Shown: in pieces, positions 9,758-18,720 of the stretch
Layout: the number at the start of each line of letters is the position of its first letter
Position numbering within the stretch: the stretch's first letter is position 1
From: Mastigocoleus testarum BC008
GTDB lineage: Bacteria > Cyanobacteriota > Cyanobacteriia > Cyanobacteriales > Nostocaceae
Assembly (NCBI RefSeq): GCF_001456025.1
Contig: NZ_LMTZ01000162.1
Coordinates: 124,001-188,000, forward strand
Length of the DNA: 64,000 nucleotides
Direction: 5' to 3'
Translations under genes and position numbers: made by a program
The notes under the pieces: model-generated
Seen by the model: the letters and a program-made list of their open reading frames with translations, nothing else
Databases searched by the model: none
Told to the model about the DNA's origin: nothing

Positions 9758-10638
9758 GCAGCAACCTCAACAACAGCAAATTCACAGATAGAACTGAAGG
9801 GACAAAATCCACAACTCACACCAGGGTTTGGTGGAAATATGTATTTGAAATCAGCAGAGTTTTTTCGATAACGTTGCAAATCTTGTTGATGTTGCTTTGC
9901 AAGTCTGGACATTACAATCTGGAAAGATTCTAATACTTCAGCTGTTGCTGTAATTGCTTCTGAATGCTTGCAATTTTCTAGGTTATAAAAAGAAGCTATC
10001 GCTTTTCGTTGCGGATAAAGATAGCTCGCTGCTAATAGATAAATATAAGCTTGTCTGCGATCAAAGTCAGTTTTACCTGTCTTGAAGTCTAAAATATGCA
10101 ATGTATTGTCTTCTTCGACAAAAATGCAGTCAATGGCTGCATATAAATTAAATAGATAATTACCCTGTTGAATGAAAATCGGTTCTGGAAAACCCTCATC
10201 ACCCCGACTGAGCTTAATTACTTTCTTACCTAATAGAATCGGATTTTCCAAATAATTATTCAATATTTGAGTGACTCTTTCCCGGACTACATCAGAATAT
10301 GAGCTTAATTGAATCGTTTCTATTACCAGTTGTAGAGTATCTCTTCGGTGAAGCATTGAAGAGTCTTTATGCAACTCATAAACACCTTTTTGTGCAAGAA
10401 TTCCTATCTGTTGAGGTGTATTGTTTTGTTTCAGAAGTTTTGCAATTTTGGGTTCTCGTTTTCGCGCTCTGGTATAACCTCGCTTCATATCGCAATGAAA
10501 ATGCTCCAGACCCACTGCTGGAGAAAAAGAAGATAAAAGATTATAGCTAGCAAAGTTCCAAATTTTTCTTGAATTAGATTTTCTTGGCTTAAATTTTGTT
10601 GAGTGAGATTTTATTGGATTAGAAACCTGATGATTCAT
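9754..10638 (-). CDS. Cas4/RecB-like PD-(D/E)XK nuclease with Fe-S cysteines
   Basis: Predicted DNA exonuclease of the Cas4/RecB-like PD-(D/E)XK family. The motif HILDFKTGK gives the catalytic Asp and Lys, followed by an RRQAYIYLLAASYLY helix matching the Q-x3-Y motif. Three C-terminal cysteines (CGFCPFSSIC) plus an N-terminal cysteine in EHFHCDMKRGY match the four-Cys iron-sulfur arrangement of Cas4. It is the first gene of a two-gene operon with Argonaute, overlapping it by four bases. No CRISPR array or other cas gene is present, so a role with Argonaute in guide or target processing is inferred rather than CRISPR adaptation. The first 30 or so residues are basic and less conserved, so the start could lie slightly downstream. 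Confidence 0.85.
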   Translation of the reverse strand: MNHQVSNPIKSHSTKFKPRKSNSRKIWNFASYNLLSSFSPAVGLEHFHCDMKRGYTRARKREPKIAKLLKQNNTPQQIGILAQKGVYELHKDSSMLHRRDTLQLVIETIQLSSYSDVVRERVTQILNNYLENPILLGKKVIKLSRGDEGFPEPIFIQQGNYLFNLYAAIDCIFVEEDNTLHILDFKTGKTDFDRRQAYIYLLAASYLYPQRKAIASFYNLENCKHSEAITATAEVLESFQIVMSRLAKQHQQDLQRYRKNSADFKYIFPPNPGVSCGFCPFSSICEFAVVEVAA

Positions 10639-11277
10639 CGAGCAGAAGCTTTTAAGTATGCACTATGTTGTTTATGTAGCTCGTGTTTACTATTTTATTC
10701 AACCCAAATATTACTTAAGCTCAGCAACTAAATGATTCTTCGATTGAAAGGTTATTACAAATTCTGACCAACAAACACCCTGCGATGAGTTAATATATAT
10801 TTACAATTTAAGTAGGTTAACGTTGATATTCACCCGGATATCCGAGTGGATACTATCCGGAATGTTATCCACTTGTCAGCAAGAATAGTCAGTGGATAGT
10901 AGTAATACCTCAGAACCTTCGAGCATACTTAGCATATCGATAACTAAAGAAAAAATGCTCGACAAAAAAAAGAAAAATTCAAACATCAAAATTATTTCCA
11001 GTTTCTTAAAAGAGCAAATTACTCATATTTATAACAGTAATTATATCTAAATTTGACTTTAAAGATAAGTTAATCATACTGTTTTTTTACTATTAAATTT
11101 TGACTGCATATTTATTTGGCATTTCCGAAAGCTATGTAATTAGAGACTTCAAAGCTTTATTCATATTTGTAAAAATTATCTTCTGTAATATTGGCTGTCT
11201 TCAAAACAGCTTCAAAATTATTTCTGTCCTGTGTCTTTTGTGTCAGGTTTCGTTGTAAAAACAACTTTATAAATCTG
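10639..11277. other. Divergent intergenic region between nuclease/Argonaute operon and MFS permease
   Basis: An AT-rich region of about 640 bases that must hold promoters for both directions. It contains the palindrome CGGATATCCG (10835-10844), three AGTGGATA-type units (10845-10852, inverted at 10865-10873, direct at 10891-10898) and a hairpin TCGAGCAT / ATGCTCGA (10919-10926 and 10955-10962). No convincing ORF is seen. Confidence 0.5.
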
Positions 11278-12738
11278 ATGTTTTCTATTTCGCTATTATC
11301 CAGAAAGTATATAATTCTCCATTTAACTTGGTTCGCTTTTTTCCTATCGTTTTTAGTATGGTTTAGTTTTGCACCTTTTGCGCTCGAAGTTCACAATGAT
11401 TTAAGTCTGACTTCGGAACAACTTAAAACCTTAGCTATTTGCAATCTAGCCCTAACGATACCAGCAAGAATCTTGATTGGGATGTTGTTAGACCGTTGGG
11501 GAGCGCGAATTACCTTTGCTGGTGTCCTAGTATTTGCTGTAATTCCTTGCTTTATGACTGGATTTGCAACTAGTTTTCACCAACTTGTCTATAGCAGTTT
11601 GACTATGGGTGTAATGGGTGCAGGTTTTGTGGTAGGAGTACGCATGGTTGCAGAATGGTTTTCATCCCAAGAGATTGGTATTGCTCAAGGAATATACGGT
11701 GGTTGGGGTAATTTTGGTGCTGCTGCATCCCAATTTTTATTACCATCCTTAGGAACAGCAACAGCAATGTTTGCAATGGGAGAGGTAAACTGGCGATTTG
11801 CAATATGTTTTGTTGGGATTGTTTGTGCAATTTATGGTGTTATCTATTGGTTTAATGTTCGAGATACCCCACCTGGACAAGAATTTCGTCGTCCCCAACG
11901 TAGCGGAGCGATCCAAGTTACCAGTCGCAGCAGTTTTTGGGCTATGACTGCAATGGATTTAGGATTGTTATTATCCTTGGGTTTACTGTCTCTTCCCTTA
12001 CATTCGGATTCAATTAATTTTCTCAACGACAGTCAATTTATTTTGATTTGGATTGCGATCGCTGTTTTATATCTCTTTCAATTTTTCAAATCATGGGAAG
12101 TGAATCGGGAGTTAATTGGTTCAATCAATCCTTTCAGTAACAACTTTTTGCAGTCAGAGCGAACCTATCCCCCATCGGAGCGCTATGAGTTTAGACAGAT
12201 TGCTTTATTAAGCTTTACCTACTTGACCAATTTTGGTTCGCAAATTGCAGTGGTTTCTATATTACCAACTTTTTTTGCTCAAACTTTAAGCCTAAATTTC
12301 GTCCATGCTGGTTTTGTTGCTGCGAGTTTTCCCTTTCTCAATTTAATTTCTCGTCCTAGTGGTGGATTAATTTCTGATCGTTTAGGAAATCGCAAATGGG
12401 TAATGACAGGTTTAACTGTAGGAATCGGAGTTGGTTACTTGTTGATGGGAAGAATAGACGAAAATTGGACACTTATGAGTGCAATTTTAGTGACAATATT
12501 TTGTGCTTACTTCGTTCAAGCTGGTGCTGGTGCAACATTTAGTATAGTTCCTTTGATTAGACGGGAAATTACGGGACAAATTGCAGGTAATGTTGGTGCT
12601 TATGGAAATGTAGGTGGCGTACTTTTTCTAACTATTTATAACTTTAGTGATACTCAAACTTTATTTAACGTGATGGGTATAACTGCGTTGATTTGTGCAA
12701 GTTTATGTGTCTTTTTTCTCAAAGAGCCTAATCATTAG
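11278..12738 (+). CDS. nrtP: Nitrate/nitrite MFS permease (NrtP/NarK type)
   Basis: Major facilitator permease for nitrate and probably nitrite, in the cytoplasmic membrane. The ATG at 11278 gives 486 aa beginning MFSISLLSRK; the longer TTG start at 11191 would add 29 unlikely residues. About 12 hydrophobic segments are visible. The first nitrate signature GGWGNFGAAASQ and the second AGNVGAYGNVGGV are both present, and DRWGAR follows the usual MFS loop pattern. The next gene on the same strand encodes nitric oxide synthase oxygenase, whose product NO oxidises to nitrite and nitrate. No clear NtcA box was found upstream. Specificity among nitrate, nitrite and their exchange is inferred from the family. 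Confidence 0.85.
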   Translation: MFSISLLSRKYIILHLTWFAFFLSFLVWFSFAPFALEVHNDLSLTSEQLKTLAICNLALTIPARILIGMLLDRWGARITFAGVLVFAVIPCFMTGFATSFHQLVYSSLTMGVMGAGFVVGVRMVAEWFSSQEIGIAQGIYGGWGNFGAAASQFLLPSLGTATAMFAMGEVNWRFAICFVGIVCAIYGVIYWFNVRDTPPGQEFRRPQRSGAIQVTSRSSFWAMTAMDLGLLLSLGLLSLPLHSDSINFLNDSQFILIWIAIAVLYLFQFFKSWEVNRELIGSINPFSNNFLQSERTYPPSERYEFRQIALLSFTYLTNFGSQIAVVSILPTFFAQTLSLNFVHAGFVAASFPFLNLISRPSGGLISDRLGNRKWVMTGLTVGIGVGYLLMGRIDENWTLMSAILVTIFCAYFVQAGAGATFSIVPLIRREITGQIAGNVGAYGNVGGVLFLTIYNFSDTQTLFNVMGITALICASLCVFFLKEPNH

Positions 12739-12968
12739 TTAGATATAAATTTACTTGTTATAAGTTAGTTCCCTACAAATTAATTAACTCCAAATCTCAT
12801 CTATTAATCAATTTAAATATACAAGCGTATGCTATTTGGCTGCTATCCACTCGAAACCAAAAATTATGATTTGGTAGTAGCCATATTTTCTCCGTAGCAT
12901 TCCCCAGGATTATTTCTAAATTTACTCAGCATGTATTGACAAATAAACAAATATATTTTGCAGAAAAG

Positions 12969-14252
12969 ATGAATCATAAAATAAGAGTTCAATCAATTAT
13001 TGAACAATATCGTTATTTGTTTCCTGCAAGTTTAAAAACTAATAGATTAGGTAAAAAATCAAAAAAATCAAGTAAAACAAATTCGGGTAATCTAAATGTA
13101 GATAAAATAACCCCAAGCAAGACAAAATTAGTTAAAGACTCTATTATCTCTGAGGCTGCAGATTTTATTAAAATTTTTTATAAGGAACGAAATATACCAA
13201 CTGCAAATCTTGAAAAACGACTGATTGAAATATACAGTGAATTAGAAAAAACAGGAACATATCGACAAACTCAAGAAGAAATTACCTATGGATCCAAATT
13301 AGCTTGGCGACACAGTTCGCGCTGTATAGGGAGAATATTTTGGCAGACATTAATGGTTCGCGACCTGAGACATTTATCGACCGCAGAAGAAATATTTCAG
13401 GCAATATTAGAACATATTCAGTTAGCAACAAATGGTGGCAAAATTAGATCTATAATTTCAATTTTTCCAGCTAATAAACCAGGAGAACCAGGTATTCGGA
13501 TTTGGAACCCTTTACTAATTCGCTATGCAGGTTATGAACAGGCTGATGGTACAATTATTGGCGATCCAGCACAACTCGAACTCACGAAAATCTGTCAGAC
13601 AATGGGGTGGAAAGGTAAAGGAACTCCATTCGATATTTTGCCATTAATTATTCAAATGCCAGGAGAAAAACCACAATTATTTGAAATTCCTCAAGACATA
13701 GTTTTAGAAGTTCCAATTACCCATCCCGAATTACCTTGGTTTGCAGATTTAGGTTTAAAATGGCATGCTTTACCTTGTGTTTCTAGTCATTGTTTGGAAA
13801 TCGGCGGAGTGTCATATTCTGCAGCACCATTTAATGGTTGGTATATGAGTACGGAAATCGCTTCCCGTAACTTTGGTGATGCTCATCGCTACAATTTACT
13901 TCCAACTATTGCTGAAAAGTTGGGATTGGATATTAACTCTAAATTATCTTTATGGAAGGACAAAGCATTAATTGAATTAAATACCGCTGTTTTACATTCA
14001 TTTGGTAATAGTGGAATTTTAATGGTCGATCATCATACAGCTTCAGAACAATTCATGATGCATTGTAAGCGCGAAGCTAGTGAAGGTAGAACTGTTCCTG
14101 CTGATTGGGGCTGGATTATTCCACCAATTTCAGCTTCAGCAACAAAAGTATTTCATCAAGAATTTGAAAATACACTTTTAAAACCTAATTTATTTCCCCA
14201 ACCCGAACCTTGGAAAAATATAGGAACGGGAGGAAAATGTCCATTTCATTAG
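12969..14252 (+). CDS. nos: Nitric oxide synthase, oxygenase domain only
   Basis: Oxidises L-arginine to citrulline and NO at a thiolate-bound haem with a tetrahydropterin or similar cofactor. The proximal haem Cys lies in WRHSSRCIGRIFW at residue 119 from the ATG at 12969 (a TTG at 12936 would add 11 residues). The arginine-binding Glu lies in FNGWYMSTEIASRN. Further family stretches are GNSGILMVDHHTASEQF and GRTVPADWGWIIPP. The length of about 427 aa means no fused flavoprotein reductase and no globin domain, unlike the Synechococcus PCC 7335 enzyme; a separate reductase must supply electrons, as with Bacillus NOS. An N-terminal extension of about 60 Lys/Ser-rich residues precedes the catalytic domain, and the protein ends GGKCPFH, an unusual Cys-containing tail. 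It lies 230 bases behind the nitrate permease gene. Confidence 0.93.
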   Translation: MNHKIRVQSIIEQYRYLFPASLKTNRLGKKSKKSSKTNSGNLNVDKITPSKTKLVKDSIISEAADFIKIFYKERNIPTANLEKRLIEIYSELEKTGTYRQTQEEITYGSKLAWRHSSRCIGRIFWQTLMVRDLRHLSTAEEIFQAILEHIQLATNGGKIRSIISIFPANKPGEPGIRIWNPLLIRYAGYEQADGTIIGDPAQLELTKICQTMGWKGKGTPFDILPLIIQMPGEKPQLFEIPQDIVLEVPITHPELPWFADLGLKWHALPCVSSHCLEIGGVSYSAAPFNGWYMSTEIASRNFGDAHRYNLLPTIAEKLGLDINSKLSLWKDKALIELNTAVLHSFGNSGILMVDHHTASEQFMMHCKREASEGRTVPADWGWIIPPISASATKVFHQEFENTLLKPNLFPQPEPWKNIGTGGKCPFH

Positions 14253-14260
14253 AATTTTAA

Positions 14261-14669
14261 GTCAGGAGTCAGGAGTTAGGAGTCAGGAGTCAGGAGTTAG
14301 GAGTTAGGAGTCAGGAGTTAGGAGTCAGGAGTCAGGAGTCAGGAGTTAGGAGTCAGGAGTCAGGAGTCAGGAGTTAGGAGTTAGGAGTCAGGAGTCAGGA
14401 GTCAGGAGTTAGGAGTTAGGAGTTAGGAGTTAGGAGTTAGGAGTCAGGAGTCAGGAGTCAGGAGTTAGGAGTTAGGAGTTAGGAGTTAGGAGTTAGGAGT
14501 TAGGAGTCAGGAGTTAGGAGTCAGGAGTTAGGAGTTAGGAGTTAGGAGTCAGGAGTTAGGAGTTAGGAGTTAGGAGTTAGGAGTTAGGAGTTAGGAGTTA
14601 GGAGTTAGGAGTCAGGAGTTGGGAGTTGGGAGTTAGGAGTTAGGAGTCAGGAGTTGGGAGTTGGGAGTT
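14261..14669. repeat. Heptanucleotide tandem array, about 58 units
   Basis: An unbroken array of 7-base units. Nearly all are GGAGTCA or GGAGTTA, with a few GGAGTTG near the end; a single position toggles between C and T. It fills almost all the space between the convergent nos and peptidase genes. This is the short tandem repeated repetitive (STRR) class known from filamentous cyanobacteria, here unusually long. Confidence 0.97.
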
Positions 14670-14677
14670 ATGAATTT

Positions 14678-15796
14678 TTAATATCTTATTTCTTCTCTTC
14701 GAAAACCAGAGTAACCATCTGTTGTAAACCAATATTCCCAACTTCCCCCAGAAGCTGTTAACCAATTATTCAGATCGAATAAACCACTTCCTTCAGGCGT
14801 TCCTGAAATTCTATAAACCTTTACTGCTCGTCCGTAATTATCCCAAATTAAGGGCGAACCGGGTTGTATTTGTTCCGGGAAAGCACCATTAGTTTGTAAA
14901 AAATAGGCATCTTGTCCCCGATCAGAACCGTTCCCGAAAACCCGACCAATTCCCTTCTCATCAATACCTACAAATGCACCTTCTTCTAAACCGATACCAT
15001 AAACTTTATGATTCTCAGCCACCATAATTCGAGCAATTAACCCAAAGATTCTTCCATACCTAGTTTCGGGATGACGGTCGTTATGTCTATCTAAGTGAGT
15101 ATCAGTAATGACATGCTTGAGGTAAGGAACTTGAAGAAAATCACTACGATAAATATCTTTAGTGTTGGTATGAAAAGGATCATTTAAAATTTCTGAACTT
15201 ATCAACCCTTGTCGAGAGGGAGCATAATAATAATCCCCTAAAATCGCCATCCCGGCGCTGGTTCCAGCAACAGGAATTTTTTTATGATTAATTAAATAGT
15301 TAATAGCATCTTGTGTTGCTGTTCCTTCCCAGTAATCTTCATATTCATTTTGATCTCCACCAGCAAAGAATAAAGCGTCAGCATTTTTAATATATTCCAC
15401 TACATCAGGATTATTTGCTGCTTCTCGACTATCAATAGAAAGTTCTGCTGCAGAATTGATCGAGTGACTATAATTATCCGCTACCCACTGGGCTTGTCTA
15501 CCTATTCCCCTGCAACGTAAAACTAAATAATCTCCTCGATCTGCTTGTTTTAAAAACCATTGAGTTGCTGCATCTTCTCCTACTGTTCCTCCCTCTGAAC
15601 CACCGATTAAGAGAACGGCGGGTTTTTGAGTAGAAATATTTACCTTTCCATACTCTAAAAAGTATTCATAGTTTTCACTATCGTCTGTTCGTCTAAAATC
15701 AGAGATTTTTCTCGACATAAACTGGTTACCTTCACTTCTCGTAAATACCACTCTTGTGAAATTCCCCCATAGCAATACTTCCTGCTGGTCAATCAA
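14678..15796 (-). CDS. Cyanophycinase-like peptidase (family S51)
   Basis: Serine peptidase of the S51 family, which includes cyanophycinase (cleaves cyanophycin to beta-Asp-Arg) and dipeptidase E. The nucleophile is Ser180 in VAGTSAGMAIL. The supporting family motifs are LLIGGSEGG near residue 65 and FFAGGDQ near 146. At 372 aa it is longer than the typical cyanophycinase of about 270-300 aa, with an extra C-terminal region of roughly 70 residues. No signal peptide is visible. Met27 (ATG ending at 15718) is an alternative start. Because cyanophycin stores Arg and Asp, a link to the neighbouring arginine-consuming NO synthase is attractive but only inferred. True cyanophycinase activity is not assured for divergent members. 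Confidence 0.82.
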   Translation of the reverse strand: MIDQQEVLLWGNFTRVVFTRSEGNQFMSRKISDFRRTDDSENYEYFLEYGKVNISTQKPAVLLIGGSEGGTVGEDAATQWFLKQADRGDYLVLRCRGIGRQAQWVADNYSHSINSAAELSIDSREAANNPDVVEYIKNADALFFAGGDQNEYEDYWEGTATQDAINYLINHKKIPVAGTSAGMAILGDYYYAPSRQGLISSEILNDPFHTNTKDIYRSDFLQVPYLKHVITDTHLDRHNDRHPETRYGRIFGLIARIMVAENHKVYGIGLEEGAFVGIDEKGIGRVFGNGSDRGQDAYFLQTNGAFPEQIQPGSPLIWDNYGRAVKVYRISGTPEGSGLFDLNNWLTASGGSWEYWFTTDGYSGFRREEIRY

Positions 15797-16353
15797 AGTT
15801 TTGATGAACTACACAAAAAATTGACCTAGAAGGATAGTAGAAGCTGACAAAAAAATCACTAAAACGTAACAGTTTATACTTGCAATGACTAGATGTATTT
15901 TCAAACTATTGTTCGCAGTGCTTGCTGACTTTTGAATTCCTATAAATCTATCGGAAAAGGAGAATATGAAAAGATTTACACCTTTACTAAGTTGGATTTA
16001 AGGGGTAGAACTTAGCTCGAATACATACCCTAGTTTTGTTGTCTGCGATTTAATTCCATTCCATTTTTTACTATTTCTGTTTTTTGATTTCTGTTCAATT
16101 TATCAACTATGCAGAGAGTTAATTGTTCGGGATGACGCTTTATTAAAATGCGATTGCTTTGCACGCGCTGACGAGAACATAGAACACCTATACGGCATTT
16201 ATCGTTGTTTTGTATGTTCTTTTTCTAAAGTAGGAATAACATTGGCTACATAAACTTAAAAACTAGTTAAAACATATATAGTATCTGTTTACTTATAGCT
16301 GCAAATCAGCAAAAATAACTATGCATATTGCTTACTTTGATTGAGTAGCCCCT
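15797..16353. other. Divergent intergenic region, no clear gene
   Basis: About 560 bases of AT-rich DNA between the divergent peptidase and kinase genes. A strong ribosome site (AAAGGAG) precedes an ATG at 15966 that opens a frame of only 11 codons (MKRFTPLLSWI, stop at 16001), which looks like the start of a decayed signal-peptide gene. Nothing else was recognised. Confidence 0.4.
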
Positions 16354-17847
16354 ATGTCCCTCTGTATTAATCCCCATTGCTCCAAGCCAGATAATTCTGA
16401 CAACATATTGTTTTGTCAAAGTTGTGGTTCAGAATTGCTGTTGGAAGGACGCTATCGAGCAACCAAGTTATTAGGACGAGGTGGTTTTGGTCAAACTTAT
16501 GAGGTGAGTGATGCCCGTAGGAATATTCCTAAGGTACTAAAAATTCTCATCAACAATCAACCCAAAGCAGTGGAGTTATTTCAACGGGAAGCAGAGGTTT
16601 TAAAAACATTAAATCATCCCGGTATTCCCAAGGTTGAAGAAGACGATTATTTTGTTTATTTACCCAGAAGTCAGCAACCATTGCACTGTCTAGTGATGGA
16701 GAAAATTGAAGGGATGGACTTATATCGTTATTTGGAAAAGCGAGATGGTCGTCCGATTAATCAAAAGTTAGCAGTGCAATGGTTAAAGGAAATAGTCACT
16801 ATTCTTCATTTAGTCCACGAGCGAAAATATTTTCATAGAGATATTAAACCTCCAAATATTATGCTCGGGGCAAAGGGGAATTTAGTACTAATTGATTTTG
16901 GAGCAGCACGTCAAGCAACACGAACATACTATGTCGCTCACCAAAAAGGTAATGTTACAGGTGTGATATCCGTTGGGTATACTCCAAGCGAACAAATCAA
17001 TGGTCAGGCGATACCACAGTCAGATTTTTTTGCTTTAGGGCGCACGTTTGTATTTCTACTTACGGGTAAAGAACCTAACGATCCAGCAATTTTTGACTCA
17101 TATAATGATCGGGTGGATTGGCGTGACAAGGTACCGGAAATCTCACCAAAGTTTGCAGATTTAATCGATAGAATGATGGCACGTTCGCCTAGTCAACGTC
17201 CTGCTAACACAAAGGAGATTTTACAAGGTTTGGCAGAAGTTGAGCAAGTAGTGAATCCCTCACGGAAAAGTTCTCAATCGAAGCGATCGATACCTCCTCT
17301 TTCACAATTACCACCAACTGAAGTAAATCCACAAACTCCAACTTCAGATCCAACTACTCCGAAGAAAAATATTGGGTTGGGTTTTTGGTGGTGGTGGTTA
17401 CTAGCAAATTTAGCTGGTTTTTTATCTTTTGGTATGTTGCTCCCAGTTACCCAATGGCTGGTTTTACGAGGTAGGGTACATTCTTTGCCTAAAACGGCTT
17501 GGTGGGTTTTGGTAACTGCTGTGGGGATTGTTTCAGGTGTTTTTGTATTGATGATTATGGCGGATTTTATAGGATCGTCTGATGCTATGGTGGTTTTTAC
17601 ATTAGGTGCTATAGGTGGTGTACTTGGAACTATACAATGGCTGTTACTGCGGCAATGGATTTCCCAGGCTAGTTCGTGGATTTTAGTCAATGCTATCGCG
17701 GGCGTTATGAGTGCTGTTGTAGGTAATACCTTAGATGATGTTGGCTATGATACTTTTTTAGTTTGGTTTGCCGTATTAACAATCTTCTCAGGAATTACGG
17801 GATTTGCTCTGATGCAGCTACTGAAAAATCCGATTTCAAAATCTTAA
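16354..17847 (+). CDS. Zinc-ribbon Ser/Thr protein kinase with C-terminal membrane domain
   Basis: Hanks-type Ser/Thr kinase of the kind abundant in filamentous cyanobacteria. A four-Cys zinc ribbon (Cys4, 9, 21, 24) opens the protein. The kinase domain spans about residues 34-290, with the glycine loop GRGGFG at 41-46, the ATP-binding Lys63, the catalytic Asp163 in FHRDIKPPN and the DFGAA metal-binding Asp181. A Pro/Thr/Ser-rich linker follows, then a C-terminal domain of about 150 residues with about four hydrophobic segments, so the kinase is probably membrane-anchored. The substrate is unknown. A phosphatase with a matching N-terminal zinc ribbon lies 4 kb downstream and could be a functional counterpart. 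Confidence 0.92.
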   Translation: MSLCINPHCSKPDNSDNILFCQSCGSELLLEGRYRATKLLGRGGFGQTYEVSDARRNIPKVLKILINNQPKAVELFQREAEVLKTLNHPGIPKVEEDDYFVYLPRSQQPLHCLVMEKIEGMDLYRYLEKRDGRPINQKLAVQWLKEIVTILHLVHERKYFHRDIKPPNIMLGAKGNLVLIDFGAARQATRTYYVAHQKGNVTGVISVGYTPSEQINGQAIPQSDFFALGRTFVFLLTGKEPNDPAIFDSYNDRVDWRDKVPEISPKFADLIDRMMARSPSQRPANTKEILQGLAEVEQVVNPSRKSSQSKRSIPPLSQLPPTEVNPQTPTSDPTTPKKNIGLGFWWWWLLANLAGFLSFGMLLPVTQWLVLRGRVHSLPKTAWWVLVTAVGIVSGVFVLMIMADFIGSSDAMVVFTLGAIGGVLGTIQWLLLRQWISQASSWILVNAIAGVMSAVVGNTLDDVGYDTFLVWFAVLTIFSGITGFALMQLLKNPISKS

Positions 17848-18001
17848 AACAAGGATGTGTTACAACAGGAAACATCGCAAAGGTAAATAAATATATAAAC
17901 GAATATATTGTTTTGCCATAACACACCGATCTAGTAATTAGCTTTTGGGTTTTAGAGCCTTTTAAAACATCTTTAAAGCAGCACCGATACTTAAAAACTC
18001 T

Positions 18002-18676
18002 TTAAATCATCGCTACAACTTTTTCTAATAATCCTGCGAACATCTTCAAACCGTCAGTACCTCCGAGCATTGGATCGGCTGCTCTTTCTGGATGGGGCAT
18101 CATTCCAATCACATTACCCTGAAGATTGCAAATTCCAGCAATATTATTTAAAGAACCATTAGGGTTATCACTTTCATAGCGAAAAACGACTTGGTTGTTT
18201 CCTTCTATTTCCGCCAATATAGCTTCACTTGCATAAAATTGTCCTTCACCGTGGGCGATAGGTAAGGTAATAACCTCACCTTCGTTATAAGTTGTAGTCC
18301 AAGCTAGATCGTTACGTTCTACCGTCAATGAAACGCGATCGCAAATAAAATGCATATCTCGATTTCGTACTAATATTCCTGGTAAAAGTCCCGACTCAGT
18401 CAATACCTGAAAACCATTACAAATTCCTAGGACAAATTTACCTTGATTTGTATGTTCTATAACCTGTTGCATCACCGGAGAAAACCTAGCGATCGCACCA
18501 CAACGTAAGTAATCTCCGTAACTAAAACCACCAGGAATTACAATAACATCTATATCGGAAATATCAGTTTCTTGGTGCCAAATCATACGTGTTGGTTGCT
18601 TGAGAATATCTCGAGTTACGTAAGCAACATCGCGATCGCAATTTGAACCGGGAAAAACAATAACGCCAAATTTCAT
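18002..18676 (-). CDS. purQ: Phosphoribosylformylglycinamidine synthase, glutaminase subunit
   Basis: PurQ releases ammonia from glutamine for the PurL-catalysed fourth step of purine synthesis, acting in a complex with PurL and PurS in the cytosol. The length of 224 aa fits the small-form subunit. The class I glutaminase triad is visible: Cys86 in LGICNGFQ, and His195 and Glu197 in MMPHPERAADP. The start MKFGVIVFPGSNCDRD is typical. It lies directly after purS on the same strand, separated by 44 bases of heptamer repeats. Confidence 0.97.
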   Translation of the reverse strand: MKFGVIVFPGSNCDRDVAYVTRDILKQPTRMIWHQETDISDIDVIVIPGGFSYGDYLRCGAIARFSPVMQQVIEHTNQGKFVLGICNGFQVLTESGLLPGILVRNRDMHFICDRVSLTVERNDLAWTTTYNEGEVITLPIAHGEGQFYASEAILAEIEGNNQVVFRYESDNPNGSLNNIAGICNLQGNVIGMMPHPERAADPMLGGTDGLKMFAGLLEKVVAMI

Positions 18677-18683
18677 TTTTTAT

Positions 18684-18719
18684 AGGTAACTGGTAACTGG
18701 TAACTGGTAACTGACAACT
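18684..18719. repeat. Heptamer repeats (GGTAACT) between purS and purQ
   Basis: Five or so 7-base units of the GGTAACT type fill most of the 44-base gap between purS and purQ. It is another short STRR-type array, here inside an operon. Confidence 0.85.
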
Positions 18720-18720
18720 G

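Noticed and set aside
9754..10638. Cas4-like gene considered as part of a CRISPR system
   Set aside because: There is no array and no other cas gene; the overlap with Argonaute gives a better context.
10955..11050. 31-codon plus-strand ORF (MLDKKKKNSNIKII start)
   Set aside because: No ribosome site, low-complexity AT-rich sequence and no sign of conservation.
11191..11277. Longer TTG start for the nitrate permease
   Set aside because: The extra 29 residues do not fit the family and the ATG at 11278 gives a normal N-terminus.
14261..14669. Repeat array considered as CRISPR
   Set aside because: The unit is 7 bases with no spacers and no cas genes; it is a tandem heptamer array.
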